From: G965222505 sp965222505
Lineage (GTDB): Bacteria; Bacteroidota; Rhodothermia; Rhodothermales; DATKEJ01
Reading direction: 5' to 3'
NCBI GenBank assembly: GCA_965222505.1
Contig: OZ244956.1
Coordinates: 1,798,001-1,862,000 of the forward strand
DNA: 64,000 nucleotides
The notes beneath the pieces were generated by a model. It saw nothing but the letters and a program-made list of their open reading frames with translations. It did no database searches and was not told the origin of the DNA. Positions 19,701 through 24,724 of the stretch are shown here, piece by piece. Each line of letters starts with the position of its first letter. The stretch's first letter is position 1. The translations under genes were made by a program, and so were the position numbers.

Positions 19701-19998
19701 CCGCCATCTCCTCTGCGCTGCGCCCCATAATCTCTTCGAATGCGGACACCCAGGCACAGGCTGCTGTATTCAAGGGAATAGGTTCCGCCTGAAGGGCGCG
19801 CTTGATCTCTGCAAGAGAATAGCCATCCCACGCCAACCGACGCTGGAATATGGGCGCTTTGCTCCCTGCCACGCTTCGCTTCCACTTGAGCAACAGACCT
19901 TCGACCGCCTTGTTCTCATCTGGGGAATGCGTTGCTACAGGAGGCATCACAGCCAAACGCTCCCATAGTGATTGCGCTTTCAGGGCTTGTTCCAACAT
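16777..19998 (-). CDS. lanM: LanM-type (class II) lanthipeptide synthetase with zinc-less cyclase domain (2)
   Basis: A 1073-aa paralogue of the other LanM in the cluster. Dehydratase residues are kept: SDPHNGGQSVLIL, VVYKPRP (K298), GTDLHKENII (D373, H375, N378) and VLIDMESM. In the LanC-like region every key position has changed: the active-site His is Gln (FAQGVAGI, Q892), the first zinc Cys is Ser (WSHG, S941) and the Cys-His pair is Ala-Val (GLAVGTLG, 986-987). This domain should bind no zinc and looks further decayed in function than its partner, although the fold and length are preserved. It follows precursor 1 by 91 bp, with a strong hairpin between, and precedes the JmjC gene by 15 bp. 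Predicted role: dehydration of the two adjacent NHLP precursors. Confidence 0.92.
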   Translation of the reverse strand: MLEQALKAQSLWERLAVMPPVATHSPDENKAVEGLLLKWKRSVAGSKAPIFQRRLAWDGYSLAEIKRALQAEPIPLNTAACAWVSAFEEIMGRSAEEMAAIYTRLGQSKPDVAIQGQKPRPFDQLFVPFLQYARRALYQDGGWREVLSSTASVKLERLLLNRLIRININILFQAFTRFKAGRQGGVEAALLSDPPEAVTDHHYRAFLQELQGGLFYTLMASYPVAARLCIQVVTFWIAAQRTFMQRLVADWSVLHACVGHPTPFHQVTDIKGGLSDPHNGGQSVLILTFDERFKVVYKPRPLDLEQYFARFKQWINDQGGLLPLRLLRHISRATYGWLEFVEPTPCTTIDEVQRYYQRFGMLLCMVYAVKGTDLHKENIIASGEHPVLIDMESMLCPSFSMLDRTVPAQDAILWARVKRRESVMATSMLPSFQFSDKGGTVNIGALGEAAADDVGQQRSVWMDVNTDAMRVVARPADVPQINLPHLHGQVVPPRKWVGALVEGFEHTYHVLMNARSQLLATDSFLFEGGRHWGRFLFRNTSLYGKMLVNSCTARYLHCGVARSIFFDGLSRALVHMEACPKAWPMIREEQKALEQLDIPFFSTQSNSQDIFLSNGAVVRNVFDTSALEAVRVRLAGLDAADLAFQVRIIRESIYAHPARGLTPAFGSANTSCKAHKTISFSPALAWDEAAKIGAEIVAHAYHAPSGEAIWFGANYVPEARRYAVDVLDASLSHGVGGVAIFLSALAKVHPRFRPLALQTVDTLQCYLKSFAHLAQAERGQKYGVSQCSALVYAFTHVAVHLGDTTLLAAAKKAASLLTERMLAKRTGDGILGGTAGLILSLLALYKVAKDVVWLDWAKKAGNQLLTDRRLDPGSGLKVWHTCHDRVEDGFAQGVAGIAHALFQLYHVSRDSRYRDAAHDGLKYIWQGRSLAAASDDTLAWSHGLAGMGMTALGAPYFLEDPEARIELVELLQVLHMRSPATYDGLAVGTLGHVDLLLTAATRLGHPHLRDAARSVTAQVIAKAHSTGSYALGTRGHAPVGFASGLSGIGYMLLRLVYPEAYPSLLYMAAPRYT

Positions 19999-20037
19999 TA
20001 CTACGCGGGTTGGATAGCACTTGGTTTATACGAAGAT

Positions 20038-20068
20038 GGGGCATAGAACATGTGATGCTCTATGCCCC
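20038..20068 (-). terminator. Strong intergenic hairpin between precursor 1 and lanM-2
   Basis: A perfect 10-bp stem (GGGGCATAGA with TCTATGCCCC) closes an 11-base loop in the gap between the precursor stop (20090) and the lanM start (19998). On the transcribed strand no U-run follows, so it is not a classic terminator. Hairpins at this place often protect or partly terminate the abundant precursor mRNA while letting some transcription reach the enzyme gene. Confidence 0.6.
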
Positions 20069-20089
20069 TTTCTCTTGCGATTTCCGGGC

Positions 20090-20422
20090 TTAGTCTGTGA
20101 AGATGTAGCCAATGGTAGCCACGACGCTGGCCACGCTCGTCCAGAACAAGATGTCCACACCACCGGCAACGGCTTCGAGTTCTTCTTCCGTCAGTTCCGC
20201 AGCATCTTGGAACGGCGGCACCACGATGGTCGCGTCTGCTTGATTTTCGACAAACTTGATCTCAATCGTTTCAGGCAGTTGATTTCCCGTATAGCCATAG
20301 ATGGCTTCACGTGGATTTTCGAGCAACTGACCCCGGAATTCCATGTCGGTTGCCGATTTCATCAACAGGGCCTGAAATTTTTCCTGGTGGCGTTCGCTCA
20401 CTTGCCCATTTTGCGTACTCAT
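20090..20422 (-). CDS. NHLP-leader RiPP precursor peptide 1 (cysteine-free core)
   Basis: A 110-aa precursor. The leader of about 88 residues has the nitrile-hydratase-like form (QEKFQALLMKSATDMEFRGQ, then LLENPREAI, then IKFVENQADATIVVPP) and ends LTEEELEAVAGG, a double-glycine site for the C39 transporter. The predicted core has 22 residues: VDILFWTSVAS followed by VVATIGYIFTD. It has five Ser/Thr (core positions 7, 8, 11, 15, 21) and no Cys, so no lanthionine can form within it. It is strongly hydrophobic with two Asp at the ends. It lies 52 bp after precursor 2 and shares its VDI start and Trp at core position 6. It is probably dehydrated by lanM-2 or lanM-1, then modified and exported. 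Confidence 0.9.
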   Translation of the reverse strand: MSTQNGQVSERHQEKFQALLMKSATDMEFRGQLLENPREAIYGYTGNQLPETIEIKFVENQADATIVVPPFQDAAELTEEELEAVAGGVDILFWTSVASVVATIGYIFTD

Positions 20423-20474
20423 GATATATCCCTCAAGAGTTTGGTTTTTTATGGAAAGGTCTTATCCGATTTGA

Positions 20475-20834
20475 TCAATCAAACCATGCGTCGTAAACAG
20501 CCAGCGTGGCAGCCGAGAACGTCAACCAGCTAACGATATCTACGCCACCGGCAACGGCTTCGAGTTCTTCTTCGGAAAGCTCAACCGACTGATCCTGGGG
20601 ATCAGGCAGCACGATGGTCGCATCGGCATGGTTTTCAATGAATACAACGTTGAGGTCTTCACGCACCTGACGACCGCTAAACTCAGACAGAGCAGCCCGA
20701 GGGTCGGTGAGCAACTTTTGCCGGAATTCCCAATCGGTAGCAGAACGAGCGAGAACAGCCTGCAGCCTTTCCTGACCTTCCGTAATAGCTTCAGGATGGT
20801 CTTGCATGTAGTTGGAAATGTCTTTGATATCCAT
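20475..20834 (-). CDS. NHLP-leader RiPP precursor peptide 2 (cysteine-free core)
   Basis: A 119-aa precursor from the ATG at 20832-20834. The reading frame is open further upstream, but the extension lacks leader features and would contain the candidate promoter. The NHLP leader shows QERLQAVLARSATDWEFRQK, LLTDPRAAL and VVFIENHADATIVLPD, ending LSEEELEAVAGG. The predicted 22-residue core is VDIVSWLTFSA followed by ATLAVYDAWFD, with four Ser/Thr (5, 8, 10, 13) and no Cys. It matches the core of precursor 1 in length, in its VDI start and in Trp6. The two adjacent, similar yet distinct cores resemble a two-peptide system. It is the first gene behind a good sigma-54-like promoter. Confidence 0.9.
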   Translation of the reverse strand: MDIKDISNYMQDHPEAITEGQERLQAVLARSATDWEFRQKLLTDPRAALSEFSGRQVREDLNVVFIENHADATIVLPDPQDQSVELSEEELEAVAGGVDIVSWLTFSAATLAVYDAWFD

Positions 20835-20913
20835 GATCAGAGGATGTTTGGGGGTTGGTTGAATGGAAAGGGTTACACGAAAACCATTTCCTTTTGGTGA
20901 TGCCTGCCTAAAC

Positions 20914-20929
20914 GGCAAAAGGCATGCCT
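20914..20929 (-). promoter_or_regulatory. Candidate sigma-54 promoter upstream of precursors 2 and 1
   Basis: On the minus strand AGGCATGCCTTTTGCC matches the sigma-54 consensus in the GGCA of the -24 box, the full TTGC of the -12 box and the fixed GG-N10-GC spacing. Expected transcription start is near 20904, giving a leader of about 70 bases before precursor 2. It overlaps a GCATGC palindrome followed upstream by a run of A on the same strand. Confidence 0.6.
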
Positions 20930-21048
20930 CTTTTTTTTGCCCTATGCATAAGTATATATTATCAATAACTATATAAAAAATGGAAACAGAAGAAATAGAA
21001 GCAGGGTCCTACTGGATATAGAGTTCTTCTTCGGAACAAGCGCTTACG

Positions 21049-22074
21049 CTAACCCATACTGTGCACGCAGCTGTACAGATAGGCTTTTGCCTCCACCTGA
21101 TTGGGCGACCAAGATACCTTGACATGATTGACCCGCTTACTGACCACGGTCGGCCAGAATACATGTCGAAACTGCTTTCGCTTCACACCGGGCCATTCAA
21201 GTAGCGCATCCCGTTTTTCGGGCATGCAGAGGTTGTGTTCGACGAGTGCATCAAGCCATGCCTTTTCCTTAAAATTTCCTTTTCGCTGTGATGAACGATT
21301 GAATAAAAACTCCAGCCCTATACGAGGATGACGTTGCTCCCACACGTCGAGATGAAGCATTGCCGGAGGTACCCTTTCCAGCTTCTTACATAGCGCTCTG
21401 GTTTCATCAATGCCCTGCCCCCCTACCCGGCAAAGATATGCATAAATTTGTGATGGGGCGATCTGTGTGATACAGAGCCGAACGGCTGGCTCTGACCGGG
21501 CGATCATGCATCCGACATAAGCCAAATGCGCTTCCTTGGGCATTGCTTGCAAGCAGGTCAATAGCCGAGACCGGACGCGGGCCGTTACCAGGGGTCCATA
21601 CAATACGTCCAATACATCGTCTGTAACGAACCTAAGCAATTTTTGCCTGGGCACATACCCCTGGGGCCGAATCCCGACAAACACGCCGGGTACAGGGAGT
21701 GTGCTGCCGGATTCGGCAATATCAAATTCCAGCAGTATTTTCTCGCCCAGTTGCCCCAACAAGGACGCCTTATCTGAAAAACGGTGATACAGTTGATGAA
21801 TCGGCTTCCACGAGTTCGGATACGTACCGCCTTCGTTCTCCGGCAGCAAGCCCTGTCGGCTCCCGAGTTGTTTGTAACCTATACGGCTGGTGTCAAAACT
21901 CAGATCTACCCTTTCTTCCGGACCTAACCTCGATTCGAGATAGATACCTCCGGCAAGGTGAGCGGAGAGGTATTGTGCCGTCTGTAGAAATCGCTCTTTT
22001 GCCCCGGTAGATACAAGGGCCTCGGGCAACTCGGGGACAAGTGTTTCCAGCGTGTCAGCAAGGGTAAACAGCAT
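21049..22074 (-). CDS. Unrecognised 341-aa protein inside the RiPP cluster
   Basis: I do not recognise this family. The protein is soluble, with no signal peptide or membrane helix. Distinctive segments are LLEFDIAESGSTLPVPGVFV, GIRPQGYVPRQK, MPKEAHLAYVGCMIARSEPA followed by VRLCITQIAP, MLHLDVWEQRHPRIGLEF and, near the end, VKVSWSPNQVEAKAYLYS. The alternation of short beta-strand-like stretches with helices suggests a mixed alpha/beta fold of some 300 residues. It lies between the four-peptide unit, behind that unit's terminator, and the promoter of precursors 2 and 1. This place within the cluster makes a tailoring enzyme or leader-binding partner possible. No catalytic motif stands out. The 214-bp gap after it holds a sigma-54-like promoter and an AT-rich tract. 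Confidence 0.75.
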   Translation of the reverse strand: MLFTLADTLETLVPELPEALVSTGAKERFLQTAQYLSAHLAGGIYLESRLGPEERVDLSFDTSRIGYKQLGSRQGLLPENEGGTYPNSWKPIHQLYHRFSDKASLLGQLGEKILLEFDIAESGSTLPVPGVFVGIRPQGYVPRQKLLRFVTDDVLDVLYGPLVTARVRSRLLTCLQAMPKEAHLAYVGCMIARSEPAVRLCITQIAPSQIYAYLCRVGGQGIDETRALCKKLERVPPAMLHLDVWEQRHPRIGLEFLFNRSSQRKGNFKEKAWLDALVEHNLCMPEKRDALLEWPGVKRKQFRHVFWPTVVSKRVNHVKVSWSPNQVEAKAYLYSCVHSMG

Positions 22075-22085
22075 GATGATTTATG

Positions 22086-22119
22086 AAAAAAGGATTGGAC
22101 TCGAAAAGCCCAATCCTTT
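22086..22119 (-). terminator. Rho-independent terminator after the four-precursor unit
   Basis: On the minus strand a 10-bp stem (AAAGGATTGG with CCAATCCTTT) and 11-base loop are followed by a T-run. It lies 34 bases after the stop of precursor 3 and 12 bases before the start of the 341-aa gene. That gene may depend on read-through from the peptide transcript, which would give far more peptide mRNA than enzyme mRNA. Confidence 0.8.
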
Positions 22120-22152
22120 GAAGTGCACAAATGGTTACGCGGAATCAACCAG

Positions 22153-22455
22153 TCACCACGGACTCTCATAATCGCCCCCGTATCCGCCGGTTCCACCGGC
22201 CGCTGCTTCGAGTTCGTCCAGGCTGAGTTCATCCGCCTCGGATTCGGTGGCTTGTACAACAGGATCAGGCAAAACAACCATCAAGTCAACGCCTGCTGGC
22301 TTCTCGGCGAAGTGGATTGTAAATCCTTCTGGTACCTCGATCCCGGTGTGTTCTTTGATCGCTACGGCAGGATCTGACTTCAGGCGAGCACGGAAGTCGG
22401 CATCCGACGCAGCACGATCCAACACCTGTTGTAGGTAAGGGTGTGCGTCACGCAT
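22153..22455 (-). CDS. NHLP-leader RiPP precursor peptide 3 (glycine-rich short tail)
   Basis: A 100-aa precursor whose leader is clearly of the NHLP type: HPYLQQVLDRAASDADFRAR, LKSDPAVAIKEHTGIEVPEG and VDLMVVLPDP, ending LSLDELEAAAGG. The tail after GG is only 12 residues (TGGYGGDYESPW): four Gly, two Tyr, one Ser, one Thr and no Cys. The leader is complete, so this may be a genuine Gly/Tyr-rich peptide made by a different tailoring route, or a precursor whose core has been shortened. It is the last gene of the four-peptide unit and lies directly before a terminator. Its start lies 15 bp after the stop of precursor 4. Confidence 0.85.
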   Translation of the reverse strand: MRDAHPYLQQVLDRAASDADFRARLKSDPAVAIKEHTGIEVPEGFTIHFAEKPAGVDLMVVLPDPVVQATESEADELSLDELEAAAGGTGGYGGDYESPW

Positions 22456-22470
22456 AGTTTTATTTTGGAT

Positions 22471-22671
22471 TTAGCCGTCGAACGCACCGAAGGGTGACTG
22501 ATCGGCCCGAACGTCCACGTCCCAGGCACGCGCCAAACCGCCTGCCACCTGATCCAACTCTTCCTCCGTCAATTCCAACTCATCAGGGGCTGCTACTTTT
22601 TCGTATTTAGTGACCGTCACAACATGTTTGCGATATTGGACGGGGGGCAGTACTGCGATTGTGCTTTTCAT
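22471..22671 (-). CDS. GG-leader RiPP precursor peptide 4
   Basis: A 66-aa peptide from the ATG at 22669-22671; the frame also opens with a GTG at 22701, but the ATG product (MKSTIAVLPPVQYRKHVV) is the more natural start. The leader is not NHLP-like in its first half, yet ends LELTEEELDQVAGG, nearly identical to the processing region of the other precursors. The 21-residue tail begins LARAWDVDVRADQ and ends SPFGAFDG. It has one Ser and no Cys. It is acidic and soluble in character, unlike the hydrophobic cores of precursors 1 and 2. Position within the peptide unit and the shared GG site support a genuine precursor. The modification is unknown. Confidence 0.75.
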   Translation of the reverse strand: MKSTIAVLPPVQYRKHVVTVTKYEKVAAPDELELTEEELDQVAGGLARAWDVDVRADQSPFGAFDG

Positions 22672-22723
22672 GGATCTTCGGATAGTATGTCCGATGGGCA
22701 CCTTCAGCAGGCATCGACCGGAA

Positions 22724-22906
22724 TTAAAAGGTCGGGTTGGGAGGCAAGATCACAATAGGTGGACGTGGATCCGTCTTTATTTCCTTAACGGGTATGCCCG
22801 GGGCCGAGTGCGGTACGAAACAACCACCTGAGGCTTGCTCCAGGTCTTCGCTGCTCAGTTCGGCTTCTTCTTGTGGCTCTTGGTAATCGCGGTTTTCGTC
22901 GCTCAT
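22724..22906 (-). CDS. GG-leader RiPP precursor peptide 5 (proline-rich, one Cys)
   Basis: A 60-aa peptide with a 28-residue acidic leader, MSDENRDYQEPQEEAELS then SEDLEQASGG. The 32-residue tail starts CFVPHSAPGIPV and ends PPIVILPPNPTF. It contains nine prolines, one Cys directly after the GG site, one Ser and one Thr, so at most a single thioether ring could form. The leader and its DNA are duplicated in precursor 6, so the pair arose by tandem duplication with divergence of the cores. There is no Shine-Dalgarno sequence, as for its neighbour. Confidence 0.8.
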   Translation of the reverse strand: MSDENRDYQEPQEEAELSSEDLEQASGGCFVPHSAPGIPVKEIKTDPRPPIVILPPNPTF

Positions 22907-23101
22907 AACAGGCTCGTAGGTTAATCGGATGAGAATGACACCTTATTCAGTGGGCGGAGACCAAACCGGGGGAATCTTGATCGGATCAGGAATGCATCCA
23001 CCGTCTCCACCGTGTACGCCGCCGGCGGCCTGCTCCAATTCCTCGTCACTAAGTTCGGCTTCTTCTTGTGGCTCTTGGTAATCGCGGTTTTCGTCGCTCA
23101 T
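22857..23101 (-). repeat. Pair of identical 50-bp direct repeats (leaders of precursors 5 and 6)
   Basis: Positions 22857-22906 and 23052-23101 are identical over 50 bases. They encode the first residues of the leaders of precursors 5 and 6, from the ATG on. The sequence between them encodes the rest of precursor 6 and a short gap. Exact DNA identity next to quite different core sequences points to recent duplication or gene conversion of the leader. Confidence 0.9.
22943..23101 (-). CDS. GG-leader RiPP precursor peptide 6 (proline-rich, one Cys)
   Basis: A 52-aa peptide below the usual gene-calling cutoff, translated by hand. The leader MSDENRDYQEPQEEAELS continues DEELEQAAGG. The 24-residue tail reads VHGGDGGCIPDPIK then IPPVWSPPTE. 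It has one Cys (residue 36), one Ser and one Thr, and is proline-rich like precursor 5. It is the first gene of the four-peptide transcript, about 45 bases after the start expected from the sigma-54-like promoter at 23157-23172. The shared leader, the GG site and the tandem arrangement make this a confident small gene. Confidence 0.85.
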   Translation of the reverse strand: MSDENRDYQEPQEEAELSDEELEQAAGGVHGGDGGCIPDPIKIPPVWSPPTE

Positions 23102-23130
23102 GGCTGTGTAGGTTGGGGTTAGTAAGCAGA

Positions 23131-23149
23131 TAGGGTAATGTGTACCCTA
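23131..23149. promoter_or_regulatory. Palindrome near the expected transcription start of the four-precursor unit
   Basis: A perfect 7-bp inverted repeat (TAGGGTA, five bases, TACCCTA) lies at the start site predicted from the sigma-54-like promoter just upstream. It could be a 5' mRNA hairpin or an operator. The remaining sequence up to 23302 shows an A-run and no gene. Confidence 0.35.
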
Positions 23150-23156
23150 TAACCCC

Positions 23157-23172
23157 TGCGAAATGTGCGCCA
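23157..23172 (-). promoter_or_regulatory. Candidate sigma-54 promoter of the four-precursor unit
   Basis: On the minus strand TGGCGCACATTTCGCA matches the consensus at TGGC, at the invariant GC and the last A of the -12 box, with the required GG-N10-GC spacing. The expected start is near 23146, and precursor 6 begins at 23101. The adjacent upstream gene encodes a sigma-54 activator. Confidence 0.6.
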
Positions 23173-23302
23173 AAAAAAAACCCTCCCTAATTCAAATGCT
23201 TCACAAATAACTATTTACAGCCTGGATTCCTGGTTTACCAATAGAGCAATACCCCTTCTGGCCCACATCTGTCAAATACTTATTATCTTTAGACTAAGCG
23301 GC

Positions 23303-24451
23303 CTAAACATGATGTGCAAGTGAATAGTGTGAGCGCTCTATTTTTTCGGGCTTGAGGCGGTGGTGGCGCAGGAAATCCATGAACTTCAGGTATTCGGATT
23401 CCGGGATGCCGAAGTCCGGGAGCAGACATTTATAGCTCCCTCCGCTGCGTTGCAATCCGGCCTGAATGATGTGGCGCACTTCGGCCCGGTTTATTTCTCG
23501 TTCCAGAAACGGCCGCCGGACCACCTCCCAAAATGAATTACCTTCGACCAACATTTGCTCAAAGCGTTCTTGGGCACTTTGCAAATAGGAATACCCGCCG
23601 GCGGAAACGGGGGCCGATTGTTTTTTTTCTATCTCCTCCATGATATGCTGCGGCTCAATGGTTTGCCCATTACTCAGGCAGTATCCCATGTCTACCACAC
23701 CTTGAATCTCGCGGACATTACCCGGCCAATGATAGCTGGTGAGGTAGTTAACGGTTAGCGGAGAAAACCGTTTGCGGACATCGGTTTCGAGGGCCAGGCG
23801 ATTCAGGTAATAGTCGGCGATGTGCTGCCAGTCATTGCCGCGTTCCCGGATGGGTGGAATACGTAAACGGAGATAGCGTAACCGGTAGTACAGGTCTTTC
23901 CGAAACGTCCCCTCTTGCACCATTTTTTCCAGGTTACGATTCGTAGCAGCGATCATCCTAACGTTGACGTAAGACACCCGCGTACTGCCCAAAGGTTTGA
24001 TCTCACCTTCGCTGAGGGCACGCAACAACATGGCCTGGGCTTTTAAGGACAATTCCCCGATTTCATCCAGAAACAGTACGCCTTCATTGGCTTCCTCAAA
24101 CAACCCGCGGCGGTCTGAAGTCGCTCCGGTATAGCTGCCTTTTTTGTGCCCGAACAACTCACTTACGAGGAGGTTGTCGTCCTGATATTGGGCCGAGTTA
24201 ACGGTCAGGAACGGCTTGCCCCGGCGCTTGCTAAGGAGATATAACGACCGGGCAAAGGCTTCTTTTCCTACCCCCGTTTCACCGGTAATCAGAACGGGCT
24301 TGTCGACGAGGGCGTATTGTTTCAGCTTGGCCTGGGCTTCCAGAAATTTGGGGTCCATACCAATCAGGAGCAGGGCGGCCTTACGCACCCAATACTGTTG
24401 CGATAATTGCCGCAACCGATAGGCCATTTCAGACAAAGCAATGTGGCTCAT
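23303..24451 (-). CDS. Sigma-54-dependent transcriptional activator (no sensory domain)
   Basis: A 382-aa bacterial enhancer-binding protein. Counting from the ATG at 24451, Walker A GETGVGKE is at residues 57-64, the sigma-54-contacting loop is GSYTGA (105-110, a variant of GAFTGA), Walker B GVLFLDEIGE is at 124-133, and the R-finger region ends near ERGNDWQHIADYY. WPGNVREIQ marks the AAA+ lid, and a Fis-type helix-turn-helix ends the protein (GSYKCLLPDFGIPESEYLKF). A TTG seven codons upstream could also start it. There are only about 45 residues before the ATPase, so no receiver, GAF or PAS domain exists; as with PspF, control would need a partner protein. It lies directly upstream of the precursor genes and of sites with sigma-54 spacing, so it is the probable activator of peptide production. 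Confidence 0.92.
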   Translation of the reverse strand: MSHIALSEMAYRLRQLSQQYWVRKAALLLIGMDPKFLEAQAKLKQYALVDKPVLITGETGVGKEAFARSLYLLSKRRGKPFLTVNSAQYQDDNLLVSELFGHKKGSYTGATSDRRGLFEEANEGVLFLDEIGELSLKAQAMLLRALSEGEIKPLGSTRVSYVNVRMIAATNRNLEKMVQEGTFRKDLYYRLRYLRLRIPPIRERGNDWQHIADYYLNRLALETDVRKRFSPLTVNYLTSYHWPGNVREIQGVVDMGYCLSNGQTIEPQHIMEEIEKKQSAPVSAGGYSYLQSAQERFEQMLVEGNSFWEVVRRPFLEREINRAEVRHIIQAGLQRSGGSYKCLLPDFGIPESEYLKFMDFLRHHRLKPEKIERSHYSLAHHV

Positions 24452-24556
24452 CTTTCTCTTGTATTTTCTCAATAATTAACGACACGCCACCAACAGACAA
24501 TTCGGTGTGATGATGAGGGGTTTGTGTATCGGGTAAGGGTCTTAACACCGTACGAG

Positions 24557-24571
24557 GTACACATAGTGTAC
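24557..24571. promoter_or_regulatory. Perfect palindrome upstream of the sigma-54 activator gene
   Basis: GTACACATAGTGTAC has perfect 6-bp arms around a 3-base centre and lies about 105 bp before the activator start. It is a plausible operator or enhancer site for a dimeric regulator. No exact second copy was noticed, although GTACACAT also occurs (minus strand) in the palindrome at 23131. Confidence 0.35.
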
Positions 24572-24619
24572 AGCCTCTATTTCACGATTCCTTGAGACAG
24601 GAACCACGTGCTACCTATG

Positions 24620-24652
24620 CCTTTGCCGTGCCGTCCTATGACAGATGCCATA
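24620..24652 (-). promoter_or_regulatory. Conserved 33-bp upstream box, copy A
   Basis: Matches the stretch at 27272-27304 at 25 of 33 positions without gaps; both share CCTTTGCC, CCTATGACA and TGCC on the plus strand. Each lies about 150-170 bp before a minus-strand gene start (the sigma-54 activator here, the small T9SS protein there). On the minus strand, 24618-24633 overlaps it and also has GG-N10-GC spacing with a perfect GGCACG, but a poor -12 box. A shared promoter or regulator site is likely. Confidence 0.5.
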
Positions 24653-24665
24653 ACCCCAGGCCAAT

Positions 24666-24698
24666 AAAAAAAGGGTGGGCATTCACGCTCAACCCTTT
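24666..24698 (-). terminator. Rho-independent terminator after the lone response regulator
   Basis: On the minus strand AAAGGGT pairs with ACCCTTT, with extra pairing in between, followed by a run of seven T. It lies 27 bases beyond the stop of the response regulator gene and separates it from the sigma-54 activator. Confidence 0.75.
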
Positions 24699-24724
24699 CA
24701 TAAGCCACCCAAACCAGTAAACAA

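Noticed and set aside
20835..20918. 28-residue upstream extension of precursor 2
   Set aside because: It lacks leader features and would contain the sigma-54-like -12 region; the ATG at 20834 gives a normal NHLP leader.
24618..24633. Possible fourth sigma-54 promoter, before the activator gene
   Set aside because: The -24 box is perfect (GGCACG) but the -12 box (AGGCA) is poor and the leader would exceed 130 bases; recorded only within the conserved box.
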